Position numbers and translations under genes: made by a program. DNA of 29,025 nucleotides, from assembly GCA_934091015.1 (NCBI GenBank), contig CAKOKM010000017.1, forward strand, positions 1 to 29,025. Direction: 5' to 3'. Positions within the stretch are counted from its first letter, which is position 1. Every line of letters begins with the position of its first letter. Shown here in pieces: positions 6,409 through 15,012 of this stretch. The notes beneath the pieces are model-generated. The model was given only the letters and a program-made list of their open reading frames with translations. It had not been told where the DNA came from and ran no database searches. Source of the DNA: an uncultured Bacilli bacterium. Lineage in GTDB: Bacteria > Bacillota_I > Bacilli_A > RF39 > UBA660.

Positions 6409-7695
6409 AAATGTTGCTCTAAATTCTTTACCTTGATCTTCATTTTGAGGAGAATTTGTTCCTGCTAAATTAAATGTTACACGGTATCTTTGAATTGTTT
6501 TTTTGGCTATTCTAACATCTTTAACTAAGTATGAACTTACTTTTGGGGCTACAGTATACCCAAAACTTGGTGCTCCGTTTGTTGCATCTAACTTATATTT
6601 AAAATTATTAGTGGTAAATGTATTTAATCCTACTTGAATTATTATAGAGTATGTTAAATCAACATTTGATAAGTTTTCAACAGTAAATGTTTTGTATGGT
6701 CTAATAACATTATAATTTGGTTGATCGTCTGGCATTATACCTTCGATACTTAACGTTTCACCATCAACAAATCTTAAAATTAAGGATGCTGTTTCTTGGT
6801 CTGTATCAGGAGTTCCTGTTGTTGATGATGAACCATTATGCTTTCCACCACCAATTGGTGATTCAATAACATTTTTATCTGGCACACCATCATTATCGGT
6901 ATCACACATTATGTTACATTTACCGTCACCGTCTATATCTAAATTTAAATCCGGAATTCCATCATTATTGGTATCAATATCTAAATCTGGTGTTCCATCA
7001 CCATCTATATCAATATTCAAATCAGGCCATCCATCGCCATTAATATCACAATTTATTTCACAAACAGCACCTTCTTGAGTTACATCTGTTACTAAATTGT
7101 AATCGGCTTTTCCATCACCATCATAATCAATATTAAACATTGTTTTTCTGTTACCCTTATAATCTATATTTAAGTTTGGTTTATTATCATTATCGGTATC
7201 AATATTAATATCGGCTTTTTTATCTCCATCAATATCAATATTTATATCGGCAATACCATCACCATCAATATCTTTATTTAAATCTTTAATACTCCAGTAA
7301 TATACACCAGCATACGATGCCCCAACTATAGAAAATATTAATCCCCAAAATGCGAGTAAAATTAATCCAACACCCACACCTTTTTTATCGGCTACCTCAA
7401 ATTTTAGAATTAATTTTTGTTTTGATACTTTTAAGTTATATGGTAAATAGATATAATCATCACTAGTTGTTAATGTTAGGGATATTACCTTCATAACATG
7501 TTTTCTATTTACTTTTAAATTATCTTTATAAATATCTTCTAATACTTTTTTGATTTCATCATATTGTTCTTTATCGCTTAATAAATTAAATTTTGTTAAA
7601 TCTATCTCTTTACCAGGAAAGTCTTTTATTGGATTTTCTTTTTGTTTATTTATTTTTTCAACTTTTTCTTTTTCATCTAGTTTTTTCTTTTTCAT
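6388..7695 (-). CDS. Single-pass membrane protein with twelve-residue Asp-rich Ca-type repeats
   Basis: This 435-residue protein has four parts. Residues 1-105 form a charged, probably cytoplasmic region. Residues 106-134 are a transmembrane helix. Residues 142-275 hold a tandem repeat of the pattern D-x-D-x-D-G-x-x-D-x-N-I with a strict period of 12 (Asp at 142, 154, 166, 178, 190, then 217, 229, 241, 253, 265). Each unit resembles the DxDxDG calcium loop of thrombospondin type 3 and EF-hand repeats. After a Gly/Ser/Thr linker, residues 300-435 are beta-rich (ILRFVDGETLSIEG, KTFTVENLSNVDLTYSIII), suggesting an Ig-like fold. The repeats most likely face outward and stiffen on binding Ca. AAGGAGG precedes the ATG. 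It is the last gene of the operon with the AAA+ and DUF2357-like genes, 11 nt after the latter, which suggests a sensor or scaffold for that machine. I know no named family for the whole protein. Confidence 0.75.
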   Translation of the reverse strand: MKKKKLDEKEKVEKINKQKENPIKDFPGKEIDLTKFNLLSDKEQYDEIKKVLEDIYKDNLKVNRKHVMKVISLTLTTSDDYIYLPYNLKVSKQKLILKFEVADKKGVGVGLILLAFWGLIFSIVGASYAGVYYWSIKDLNKDIDGDGIADINIDIDGDKKADINIDTDNDNKPNLNIDYKGNRKTMFNIDYDGDGKADYNLVTDVTQEGAVCEINCDINGDGWPDLNIDIDGDGTPDLDIDTNNDGIPDLNLDIDGDGKCNIMCDTDNDGVPDKNVIESPIGGGKHNGSSSTTGTPDTDQETASLILRFVDGETLSIEGIMPDDQPNYNVIRPYKTFTVENLSNVDLTYSIIIQVGLNTFTTNNFKYKLDATNGAPSFGYTVAPKVSSYLVKDVRIAKKTIQRYRVTFNLAGTNSPQNEDQGKEFRATFKIEVPE

Positions 7696-7706
7696 ATAGA
7701 CCTCCT

Positions 7707-8810
7707 TTATTTAAATAAATTTACGGCTTTATTAAATCTTGTGTTATGATTATCAATAAAGCTCTTATATGCTTTTCTAGCATTATCTTTTTCAGCATTT
7801 TTATATTCAGTTGCAGCTGTAATCTTACTTTCAATATTTTTTCTTAATTCTTTTTCATCAATATCAAATTTACTAGCATATTCGTAAACAGCATCAACTA
7901 TATCTATGTTTTGAAGAGGTAATACGCTTCCTCTTTTGGAAACTGTATCGTTTAAAATACAATAATTTAAGAATGATGTTAAATCTAGGTTATGTTTCAT
8001 TGAAGGTGTTGATAAATCTGTTTCTTCTTTTTTCTCTTTAACAGGACTATTTATTTCAAAATCTTCAATTGTTTCCCACAAATGTAAGGCAGTAACAAAG
8101 TTATAATCTTTTAAAATAACATTTGTTTTTCGAATAGGACTTCTAACAATTGTTGCACCTTTCATCATCTTCATAAATTTACTAGACATAAAGTCTTCAA
8201 GAACATTTTTAATATGTTCAATTTTTTCTTCACGATCGTGAAGTTCTTTTTCATCGGTTGTTACTTCAACATTTTTTTTAGCTGTTACTTCTAATTTTAA
8301 TGATATATTTTGATCATCATAAAATGTTTCAGAATTATAGTTTAATTTTTTTTCATTTGTATTATCAGTTGATTGTTCTTTATAGGTTAATTGTTCTTCA
8401 ACAAAACGATTTAAGGTTGTAATTAAGGTAAATATAAATCTGTTTTCATATAGATCAATTGTTTCTTCTTTAAAGATATTTAATAATTTAATGGGTTTAA
8501 CAAAGCCGTCATCATCTACTTCTTGGATATAGTTAGTATGAACTGCTAAATCTTTAATTGATTCTAAAGATATTTTTTTAGTTTTTTCAATTCTTACAAC
8601 ATCTTCTTCAGAAACGATAAATCTACGAGGATTCCTGATAATATTATCAATAGCAGGAATTGCCTCTTCAATTATATCTACCCAGGAATAATCTATTTCA
8701 ATTTCTTGGATATTATGTTTTGCATCAAAACTTGATTTGGTTTCTTTTATATATCTATCAGCATCCTCTTGAGGTAAATCTTGTACCAATAGTCCAATTT
8801 CATTGTTCAT
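7707..8810 (-). CDS. DUF2357-like protein (McrC N-terminal-like partner of an AAA+ ATPase)
   Basis: This soluble protein of 367 residues has no signal or membrane segment. Residues 60-65 (NPRRFI), KISLESIKDLAVHTNYI (79-95) and DLYENRFIFTLITTLNRF (119-136) follow the order typical of DUF2357 proteins: an Asn-Pro-Arg block, a helical 'SxxSI..L..H' block, then a YENRF motif. DUF2357 proteins are partners of McrB-like ATPases and usually carry a C-terminal PD-(D/E)xK nuclease. Here the C-terminal half is helical and highly charged (DIDEKELRKNIESKITAATE), and I see no PD-(D/E)xK motif. AGAAGG precedes the ATG. The gene lies 23 nt after the AAA+ gene and 11 nt before the repeat protein. Family assignment is by motif recall. 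Its role as an ATPase regulator or adaptor is inferred from context. Confidence 0.65.
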   Translation of the reverse strand: MNNEIGLLVQDLPQEDADRYIKETKSSFDAKHNIQEIEIDYSWVDIIEEAIPAIDNIIRNPRRFIVSEEDVVRIEKTKKISLESIKDLAVHTNYIQEVDDDGFVKPIKLLNIFKEETIDLYENRFIFTLITTLNRFVEEQLTYKEQSTDNTNEKKLNYNSETFYDDQNISLKLEVTAKKNVEVTTDEKELHDREEKIEHIKNVLEDFMSSKFMKMMKGATIVRSPIRKTNVILKDYNFVTALHLWETIEDFEINSPVKEKKEETDLSTPSMKHNLDLTSFLNYCILNDTVSKRGSVLPLQNIDIVDAVYEYASKFDIDEKELRKNIESKITAATEYKNAEKDNARKAYKSFIDNHNTRFNKAVNLFK

Positions 8811-8833
8811 AAATTATCCTTCTTTCTTTATAT

Positions 8834-10333
8834 TTACATTTGTTTCTTTAATCTATCTAGGAAATCTTTACATTCTTTCATGACATCTTGTCCAAATGTT
8901 TCATCTAAGAATGCCTTAAATCCATCTATTTCTCCTCTAATATAAGCTAAGTTTAATTGGTTGAATTTTCTTAAGATTTTATTGGCGATAAGGTAATCAA
9001 CTGCTACCATTTCATCACCACCGCAAGCAACAAATACAGGAACGTAATCTTTAATTTGTTTTAAAATACGGTTACCAAAAGCCATACGGAAATGGTTAAT
9101 TACATATTCATCCATTTTGTTAATTTTTTCTAAAACTTCATCTGATAGTGGATGATCTACCCATGCTTTTTTAAATAAACTTTCAAAATATTCGGCTGTT
9201 ATATCTAATGGCTCTGTATCTGGTGCTTCAAACGCAACACTTTTATTATCGATGTTTATTGGTAAAGCACGGTCGTAAACTTTATCGGTTACCATAAATG
9301 TTGAGTCATCGTTATTGATTGTACCACAATACCACATGTTATCTGGAATTCTAAATCTTCCTTCTTCTAATAATTTTGGATCGTTTGGCCAAGCATTTGG
9401 AACTAAACTAATTATCCATTCATCGGTTGAAGGAAGTTCTAGTACTGAAAGCATTTCGGCAAAGTAATATTCAACACGTGAAATATTCATTTCATCTAAT
9501 ACAGTTAAATAAATTTGAGGATTGTATCTTGCTTCATACATTTTAGCAAGAACTTGAGTTTCATTAAATCTTTTGGTGAATTCGTTGAAATATCCATAAA
9601 TTTCAGTACTATCTCTCCATGATGGTTGTACTGATGCAATAGTACTTTCATTTTTAACAAAGTATCCCCAGGCATATGCAAGTGAAGTTTTACCTGTACC
9701 AGATATACCTTGTAAAATAATTAATCTGTTTGATGCAAACGCACTTACAAATAATCGAATTAAATTTATATCATAATATAGATGTAATCTACTAGCTGCA
9801 TAATTTCTAAATTGTTCACATAACGCCTCTAATGAAATAGTTTCATTCCAATTTGGTTTAACAAAGTTAGCATAATCCTCATCAATTTTAGTTAATTTAT
9901 AGAATCTGCTATCATTAGCTTTGCTAATAACATTGCCATTTTCGTCATATTCAACTTCTTCATTGTTAGCCTCATTAGCCATTTCTTTGAAACGTTCATT
10001 TTCGGCACGAAGTTTTGCTACATCATTATTTAAACTTTCGATTTCATCAACTAATGTTTCTTGATGATTTACATTATGTTTAAATCTTATTAATCTTCTA
10101 ACTAATCGATATAATAAGAAACCAATTAATCCAAAAAGAATTAATAAACTAATAATTGATATTGTAACGATTAATGGACTAACACCACTATGATTATTAA
10201 TAATATCAATGTAATTAGCAATATTAAATATTCTAATTAAGGCATTACCTATTCCTTTTATTAAATCCCAAATTCCACCTATTAAAGGTTCCATAAATTC
10301 AAGAAAAAAATCACTATTTGTACTTACGCTCAT
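8834..10333 (-). CDS. Membrane-anchored McrB-like AAA+ ATPase
   Basis: This protein of 499 residues has an amphipathic or hydrophobic N-terminus and a clear transmembrane helix (about 52-75), followed by basic residues and a short coiled coil (about 90-122). The AAA_5/McrB-type module covers roughly 165-480: Walker A GISGTGKTS (209-217), Walker B YLTVLDEMN (275-283) with the family-typical SRVEYYFAEMLSVLE, sensor-1 block GTINNDDST (337-345), and KVYDRA (351-356) with the presumptive arginine finger. Soluble McrB proteins drive McrC nucleases using GTP. This one is tethered to the membrane, and its nucleotide cannot be told from sequence. TTAGGAG precedes the ATG. It is the second gene of the operon, directly before its DUF2357-like partner. 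I infer a remodelling motor on the inner face of the membrane. Confidence 0.85.
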   Translation of the reverse strand: MSVSTNSDFFLEFMEPLIGGIWDLIKGIGNALIRIFNIANYIDIINNHSGVSPLIVTISIISLLILFGLIGFLLYRLVRRLIRFKHNVNHQETLVDEIESLNNDVAKLRAENERFKEMANEANNEEVEYDENGNVISKANDSRFYKLTKIDEDYANFVKPNWNETISLEALCEQFRNYAASRLHLYYDINLIRLFVSAFASNRLIILQGISGTGKTSLAYAWGYFVKNESTIASVQPSWRDSTEIYGYFNEFTKRFNETQVLAKMYEARYNPQIYLTVLDEMNISRVEYYFAEMLSVLELPSTDEWIISLVPNAWPNDPKLLEEGRFRIPDNMWYCGTINNDDSTFMVTDKVYDRALPINIDNKSVAFEAPDTEPLDITAEYFESLFKKAWVDHPLSDEVLEKINKMDEYVINHFRMAFGNRILKQIKDYVPVFVACGGDEMVAVDYLIANKILRKFNQLNLAYIRGEIDGFKAFLDETFGQDVMKECKDFLDRLKKQM

Positions 10334-10344
10334 ATTTCATTCTC

Positions 10345-11469
10345 CTAACTTTCTTCAGCAATATTGCGATCTAGAACTAAACCATCAAATGCTTCTATGA
10401 TTATTTCTACTTTTTCTTTTATTTTTTCATCTATTATTTCTTGATGTTTAATATAATAATCTTTACTTATTAAATATTTTTCCTTATTATCTATTTCATT
10501 AATAATAGTATTTTTACTAGCATAGATATAATAATTTAATTTATTATTATTTAATTTTTTCTTAGTTTCATCATTAATATCATCATAATTAATTAATAAA
10601 ATGATATGTTTATTTAAATATTTATTTTTGTTTAAGTTTTTAATTTTATTAATTGATTGATCATCTTTTAAGAATTTTTCTTTAATTGGAATAAAGAATA
10701 TTTTATTGAATTTTCTTACGGATAACAATTTCATTAATGTTACGACAACTAATTCGGCGCTAACAATTGTAAATTTATTATCATAATTATCTTTGTCAAA
10801 AATATAAGATACAGCTCCATTATTAATTTCTTTTAAACCAGGTACTGAATAATTATACTGAGTTATGTAATAATTATTTTCTTTTGAGATATCAATATAT
10901 TTGTTAAATGAAATATTACTATTTAATAATTCATATATTTTTCTTTCTTTTCTAACGTTCGTTTTTATTAATTCTAACAATATGTTAGTATTTTTTTTAC
11001 CATCATCTATAATGTTTATAAATGATATTTTATTAAACTTTTCTAAATGATTTAAAAGTATGGTTTTATAATTTACGTTATTAATTGTATAAGGACTTGT
11101 TGATATATCAATATTATTTGCGATATGTATAACAATTGCACAAAGAATTATTTCTTTTTCGTATACTTTTATTTCAAACGCTCTCTGTTTATCAATAAAG
11201 TATGTTATAACACTGTAAAGTTCTCTATCGATGTTATATTTGGAAATTTCTTTGTTGTTAATAAAACACATTACTAAATCTTTATCTATATGATTAGTTA
11301 ATTTAGAAAAATAATCGTTTAAAATGTAGTTTAAACTATCTTCAATATCTTTTTTCTTATGCCAAAATTTATTTTTTTCAATGCCTAAAATTTTGGAAAG
11401 TAAGATTGAATACTGATATACAGTCTTAATCTTATATTTAAAATAATCTTCATAATTATCAATATTCAC
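10345..11469 (-). CDS. Unknown protein, first gene of the McrB-like operon
   Basis: This Lys/Asn/Ile-rich protein of about 374 residues belongs to no family I recognise. There is no signal peptide and no convincing membrane helix. The first half is helical (KTVYQYSILLSKILG, then DSLNYILNDYFSKL). The second half has alternating beta-alpha hydrophobic segments (KFTIVSAELVVVTLMKLLS, KIFFIPI, KHIILLINYDD, LNYYIYAS) suggesting a Rossmann-like fold. I take GTG at 11467-11469 as the start. The frame is open to a GTG at 11538, but the promoter at 11497-11525 lies inside that extension, and AGAAGG (11485-11480) stands 10 nt before the chosen GTG. The stop is 11 nt from the AAA+ gene, so it belongs to the same operon. 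An IS30 element sits just upstream but leaves the promoter intact. Confidence 0.7.
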   Translation of the reverse strand: MNIDNYEDYFKYKIKTVYQYSILLSKILGIEKNKFWHKKKDIEDSLNYILNDYFSKLTNHIDKDLVMCFINNKEISKYNIDRELYSVITYFIDKQRAFEIKVYEKEIILCAIVIHIANNIDISTSPYTINNVNYKTILLNHLEKFNKISFINIIDDGKKNTNILLELIKTNVRKERKIYELLNSNISFNKYIDISKENNYYITQYNYSVPGLKEINNGAVSYIFDKDNYDNKFTIVSAELVVVTLMKLLSVRKFNKIFFIPIKEKFLKDDQSINKIKNLNKNKYLNKHIILLINYDDINDETKKKLNNNKLNYYIYASKNTIINEIDNKEKYLISKDYYIKHQEIIDEKIKEKVEIIIEAFDGLVLDRNIAEES

Positions 11470-11496
11470 AAAATCACTACCTTCTATTCTCTTAAA

Positions 11497-11525
11497 ATTA
11501 TAACAAAATAGATTTATAAGTTCAA
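11497..11525 (-). promoter_or_regulatory. Promoter of the four-gene McrB-like operon
   Basis: On the minus strand TTGAAC (11520-11525) and TATAAT (11497-11502) are separated by exactly 17 nt. The start would fall near 11490, only 20 nt before the GTG at 11469. The insertion sequence begins 25 nt upstream of the -35. Confidence 0.8.
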
Positions 11526-11536
11526 GATATTTAAAC

Positions 11537-11550
11537 ACAAAAAACTAGCC
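11537..11550. repeat. 14-bp direct repeat flanking the IS (left copy)
   Basis: ACAAAAAACTAGCC here is identical to 12864-12877, one copy on each side of the IS30 element. It matches one arm of the clpB terminator plus its A-run. It is best explained as a long target duplication made on insertion. Confidence 0.65.
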
Positions 11551-11566
11551 TCTATATTCTAAAATA

Positions 11567-11577
11567 AAACTGGAATT
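11567..11577 (+). repeat. Left terminal inverted repeat core of the IS
   Basis: AAACTGGAATT is the exact reverse complement of AATTCCAGTTT at 12837-12847. Both lie 16 nt inside the direct repeats, which gives symmetrical ends. Confidence 0.65.
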
Positions 11578-11628
11578 ATTTAAGTGAGGTGGTTTACACT
11601 CTAAAATAAAAAAGTTTACATAGAAAAA

Positions 11629-11692
11629 GTTCAAGTAAATCGTCTATAATTAAATTGCAAAACAATTATAGAAAGATGTGATTTACTTGAAC
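11629..11692 (+). promoter_or_regulatory. Hairpin masking the transposase start (read-through protection)
   Basis: GTTCAAGTAAATC (11629-11641) pairs perfectly with GATTTACTTGAAC (11680-11692). Inside it, CTATAATT (11644-11651) pairs with AATTATAG (11664-11671). The GTG start and its GAAAG ribosome-binding site lie between or within the right arms. A TATAAT at 11645-11650 could be the native -10, in which case the native mRNA would start near 11657 and lack the outer left arm. Only transcripts entering from outside would fold shut. This logic is known in other IS families and inferred here. Confidence 0.55.
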
Positions 11693-12805
11693 AGTTATTA
11701 TTCTAATATTAAAAAAGAAAAAAATAAACATTTATCGTTAAAAATGTATAAAAAAATTGAATCTGAATACAATCATTACATATTCTCTAAAAATAAAGAG
11801 ATAGGTATTACCGAATTTAAAAAGAGGTTAGCTTATTTAATTGGTACAACTGTATCCAATATTTATGAAATAATTAAGTCCGGCTTAGTTACCGTTTCAA
11901 ATTATGATTTAACTACAAGAACAGAATTTTCAGCTGATGTTGCTTATAATAAAAGGACAAAAAAATCAGTAGAAAGTAATTCTTCTAAAAGAGAGTCTTC
12001 TAAGGATTTTGTTTCATTAATTGTTAAAGAATTAAAAAGTAATTATAATATTAATTCGGTTGATGAAATTATTAACGATTTTAAATTAAATAGAACTAGT
12101 GAAATAGAAGGAATGGTTACCATCTGTACATCAACATTTTACAATTATGTAGAACAAGATAAAATTGATAATTTTTCTAAAGAAGACTTACCTATGAAAA
12201 CAAAAAGAAAAAGGAAGAATGAAAAGAAAACTGCTAAATTAGATCCTAAAGGTAAATGTATTGACGAAAGACCTTTTAAACCTGAAGACAGAAGCGAATT
12301 TGGTCACTGGGAAGGAGATACAATTGTTGGCGGTAAAAATATTGCCAACAGTGGTGCTGTACTTACATTAGTAGAAAGAAAAACTAGATTTCAAATTACC
12401 ATTAAAATGTATGACAGAAAAGCACTAACTGTTGTAAAAGCTGTTAAAAAAATCAAAAGAAAATATCCGGAATTAAAAGACTATAATATTAAAGATATAT
12501 TTAAATCTATTACATTTGATAATGGTGTTGAGTTTTCTAAATGGGAAGATATAGAAAAATATTTAAAAACCACCATTTACTTTGCTCATCCTTATGCATC
12601 ATGTGAAAGAGGATCAAATGAAAATGGTAATAAATTATTAAGAAAATTTTTACCAAAAGGATGCAATATTAATAGCTATGATGAAGATTATGTTATAACC
12701 GCAAATGAACTTATAAATACAAAAATAAGGAAGATTCTTGGTTATAAATCTTCCTTAGAATTATTTACTACTGAGTTAGATAAACTAACTCAGTTGACAG
12801 TTTAA
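11678..12805 (+). CDS. IS30-family DDE transposase
   Basis: This 375-residue transposase cuts and joins the IS ends. The N-terminal third is a basic helix-turn-helix-type DNA-binding region (LGT-like TTVSNIYEIIKSG). The C-terminal DDE (rve) core is clear: GHWEGDTIVGG carries the first Asp, LVERKTRF follows, FDNGVEFSKW carries the second Asp, and the catalytic Glu lies in the segment CERGSNENGNKLLRKFLPKG, which is characteristic of IS30. The frame is complete and no motif is missing, so it is probably active. I take GTG 11678 as the start because a GAAAG motif precedes it, although spacing is short. It occupies nearly the whole element and reads opposite to the flanking operons. Confidence 0.92.
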   Translation: MIYLNSYYSNIKKEKNKHLSLKMYKKIESEYNHYIFSKNKEIGITEFKKRLAYLIGTTVSNIYEIIKSGLVTVSNYDLTTRTEFSADVAYNKRTKKSVESNSSKRESSKDFVSLIVKELKSNYNINSVDEIINDFKLNRTSEIEGMVTICTSTFYNYVEQDKIDNFSKEDLPMKTKRKRKNEKKTAKLDPKGKCIDERPFKPEDRSEFGHWEGDTIVGGKNIANSGAVLTLVERKTRFQITIKMYDRKALTVVKAVKKIKRKYPELKDYNIKDIFKSITFDNGVEFSKWEDIEKYLKTTIYFAHPYASCERGSNENGNKLLRKFLPKGCNINSYDEDYVITANELINTKIRKILGYKSSLELFTTELDKLTQLTV

Positions 12806-12836
12806 TTATATCACTGATTTACACTTTTTTATTACA

Positions 12837-12847
12837 AATTCCAGTTT
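12837..12847 (-). repeat. Right terminal inverted repeat core of the IS
   Basis: AATTCCAGTTT mirrors the left core at 11567-11577, 16 nt inside the right direct repeat. Confidence 0.65.
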
Positions 12848-12863
12848 CTACTTGAAATTTGGG

Positions 12864-12877
12864 ACAAAAAACTAGCC
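12864..12877. repeat. 14-bp direct repeat flanking the IS (right copy)
   Basis: ACAAAAAACTAGCC is the copy still joined to the intact clpB terminator (12869-12894). The left copy (11537-11550) continues into the promoter region of the McrB-like operon. Before insertion the terminator and that promoter were therefore adjacent. Confidence 0.65.
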
Positions 12878-12894
12878 ATTTTGATAGCTAGTTT
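12866..12894 (-). terminator. Terminator of clpB
   Basis: On the minus strand AAACTAGC (12894-12887) pairs with GCTAGTTT (12876-12869) around a 10-nt loop, and the U-tract runs to 12866. It begins 6 nt past the clpB stop. The IS insertion point lies at its 3' edge. Confidence 0.8.
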
Positions 12895-12900
12895 AATTTT

Positions 12901-15012
12901 TTATTTTATAATTAGATGATCATCTTTAACATCAATATTAACTGTTTCACCAAATTTTATATTATCATTGATTATTTCATTTGCAAGTAATGTTTCTAAA
13001 TTTCTTGAAACAAATCTTTTAATTGGTCTTGCACCATATTTTTCATCAAAAGAATTATTAATAATGTAATCTTTAGCAGTACTTGTTAAATTAATTTTTA
13101 TTTGTTTATCATCTAAACGTTTTTCGATATCATTTATAATTTTATCTAATATTTCATAAACTGTCTTTTTATCTAATGATTTAAACATTATTATTTCATC
13201 AATACGATTAATAAATTCTGGCTTAAAGGTTCTCTTTAATTCATCCATTACTAATTTATCCTTATCTGGAACGTTTTCTAAAATGAATTCACTACCTAAA
13301 TTTGATGTCATGATAATGATAGTGTTTTTAAAATCTACGGTTCTACCTTGAGAATCAGTGATTCGTCCATCATCTAAGATTTGTAATAAGATATTAAAGA
13401 CGTCTTTATGAGCTTTTTCAATTTCATCAAATAGGACAATACTATAAGGATTACGTCTTACTGCTTCAGTTAATTGACCACCTTCATCGTATCCAACGTA
13501 TCCAGGAGGCGCTCCAACTAAACGTGATACTGAATGACTTTCCATATATTCACTCATATCGATACGAATAATATGTCTTTCGTCATCAAATAATTCATAG
13601 GCAAGAGTTTTAGCAACTTCGGTTTTACCAACACCTGTTGGGCCTAAGAAGATAAATGAACCTATTGGCCTATTCGGATCTTTAATTCCGGCTCTTGAAC
13701 GAATTATGGCTTCACTTACTAATTTTAAAGCTTCATCTTGACCTTTAACACGTTTTTTCATGTTTTCTTCTAAATGAATTATTTTTTCTCTTTCACCACC
13801 AACTAATTTGCTTATTGGAATTTTAGTCCAGTTAGAAATTATTTTAGCGATGTCTTCTTCATCAACTGTATCTGATAAAATTTCATTCTTATTTTGTTTA
13901 TTTAATTCTTCTAATTCTTTTTCTAGTTTAGGAATAGTTCCATGTCTTAATCTAGCAGCTGTTTCTAAATCATAGGTGTTTTCAGCTTGTTCTAGTTTAA
14001 AGTTAGCATGTGAGATTTCTTCTTTTTTAGATTTAATTTGATCATTAATAGATTTTTCTCTTTCCCAATCATTTCTTAGGCGAGATTCATCTTCTTTTAA
14101 TTTAACTAAATCATTATCTATTTCTTCTACTCTCTTTTTGCTTAATTCATCTTTTTCTTTCTTTAGAGCTTGTTTTTCAATTTCTAAACGCATAATTTTT
14201 CTTGTTAATGTATCTAATTCAGTTGGAACAGAGTCCATTTGAACTTTAATAGTAGCACAGGCTTCATCAATTAAATCAATGGCTTTATCTGGTAAGAAAC
14301 GATCAGTGATATATCTATTTGAAAGATTGGCAGCAGCTATAAGAGCTCTATCTTTAATATTAACTCCATGATGAACTTCAAACCTTTCTTTTAGTCCACG
14401 AAGGATGGTTATTGTATCTAAAACACTTGGTTCTTGGACAATTACTTTTTGGAAACGTCTTTCTAAGGCTCCATCTTTTTCAATATATTTACGATATTCA
14501 TTTAAGGTTGTAGCACCTATACATAAAATTTCGCCTCTGGCAAGCATTGGTTTTAACATGTTACCAGCATCCATAGCACCTTCTAGCGCACCAGCACCGA
14601 CAATCATGTGAATTTCATCGATAAATAAGATTATTTCGCCATTAGAATCTTTAATTTCTTTTAAAACGGCTTTTAATCTTTCTTCGAATTCACCACGATA
14701 TTTAGCACCGGCAATTAAGGCTCCCATATCTAATTCCCAAATTGTTTTATTTTTTAAACTGTTTGGCACATCGCCTTTAACAATTCTTTGAGCAAGTCCT
14801 TCAACAATGGCAGTTTTACCAACACCTGGTTCACCAATTAATACTGGATTGTTTTTAGTTTTACGAGATAAAATTCTAGTTATGCTTCGAACTTCTTCAT
14901 CTCTTCCGATGACAGGATCAACTTTACCATCTTTAACGGCTTTAGTTATATCTCTACCATATTTTTCTAAGGGATTTTGTAAATTTTCCCCAAATGGATT
15001 TTCCATATTCAT
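12901..15012 (-). CDS. clpB: ClpB disaggregase lacking the N-terminal domain
   Basis: This is a hexameric AAA+ chaperone that threads aggregated protein, normally with DnaK. At 703 residues it is about 150 shorter than full ClpB. The flexible N-domain is absent, and the protein starts just before NBD1 ([20 protein letters not shown]). NBD1 has Walker A GEPGVGKT (60-67) and Walker [10 protein letters not shown] long coiled-coil M-domain covers about 265-375 and separates ClpB from the other Clp ATPases. NBD2 has GPTGVGKTE and [11 protein letters not shown]. No IGF/L ClpP-binding loop was noticed. A similar short form is usual in mycoplasmas. The start is firm: AAGGAGGGG precedes the ATG, and the promoter and CIRCE lie 50-90 nt upstream, so an N-domain cannot have been missed. 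Confidence 0.95.
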   Translation of the reverse strand: MNMENPFGENLQNPLEKYGRDITKAVKDGKVDPVIGRDEEVRSITRILSRKTKNNPVLIGEPGVGKTAIVEGLAQRIVKGDVPNSLKNKTIWELDMGALIAGAKYRGEFEERLKAVLKEIKDSNGEIILFIDEIHMIVGAGALEGAMDAGNMLKPMLARGEILCIGATTLNEYRKYIEKDGALERRFQKVIVQEPSVLDTITILRGLKERFEVHHGVNIKDRALIAAANLSNRYITDRFLPDKAIDLIDEACATIKVQMDSVPTELDTLTRKIMRLEIEKQALKKEKDELSKKRVEEIDNDLVKLKEDESRLRNDWEREKSINDQIKSKKEEISHANFKLEQAENTYDLETAARLRHGTIPKLEKELEELNKQNKNEILSDTVDEEDIAKIISNWTKIPISKLVGGEREKIIHLEENMKKRVKGQDEALKLVSEAIIRSRAGIKDPNRPIGSFIFLGPTGVGKTEVAKTLAYELFDDERHIIRIDMSEYMESHSVSRLVGAPPGYVGYDEGGQLTEAVRRNPYSIVLFDEIEKAHKDVFNILLQILDDGRITDSQGRTVDFKNTIIIMTSNLGSEFILENVPDKDKLVMDELKRTFKPEFINRIDEIIMFKSLDKKTVYEILDKIINDIEKRLDDKQIKINLTSTAKDYIINNSFDEKYGARPIKRFVSRNLETLLANEIINDNIKFGETVNIDVKDDHLIIK

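Larger units (their letters stand above)
11551..12863 (+). mobile_element. IS30-family insertion sequence, intact
   Basis: The element of about 1.31 kb carries one complete IS30-type transposase (11678-12805). It is bounded by imperfect terminal inverted repeats, whose best block is AAACTGGAATT (11567-11577) against AATTCCAGTTT (12837-12847), with scattered matches out to the ends. A secondary similarity to the right-end sequence lies at 11602-11620 (TAAAATAAAAAAGTTTACA). A 14-bp direct repeat abuts both ends. The right copy lies in the clpB terminator hairpin. IS1630, an IS30-type element of Mycoplasma fermentans, is known to target and duplicate inverted repeats, so this insertion fits that habit. 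The ends are placed from the direct repeats, not from homologues. Confidence 0.8.

Noticed and set aside
11537..12877. 14-bp repeats as prophage or integron attachment sites
   Set aside because: No integrase or phage gene is enclosed. The repeats exactly flank an IS30 element with inverted ends, so a target duplication is simpler.
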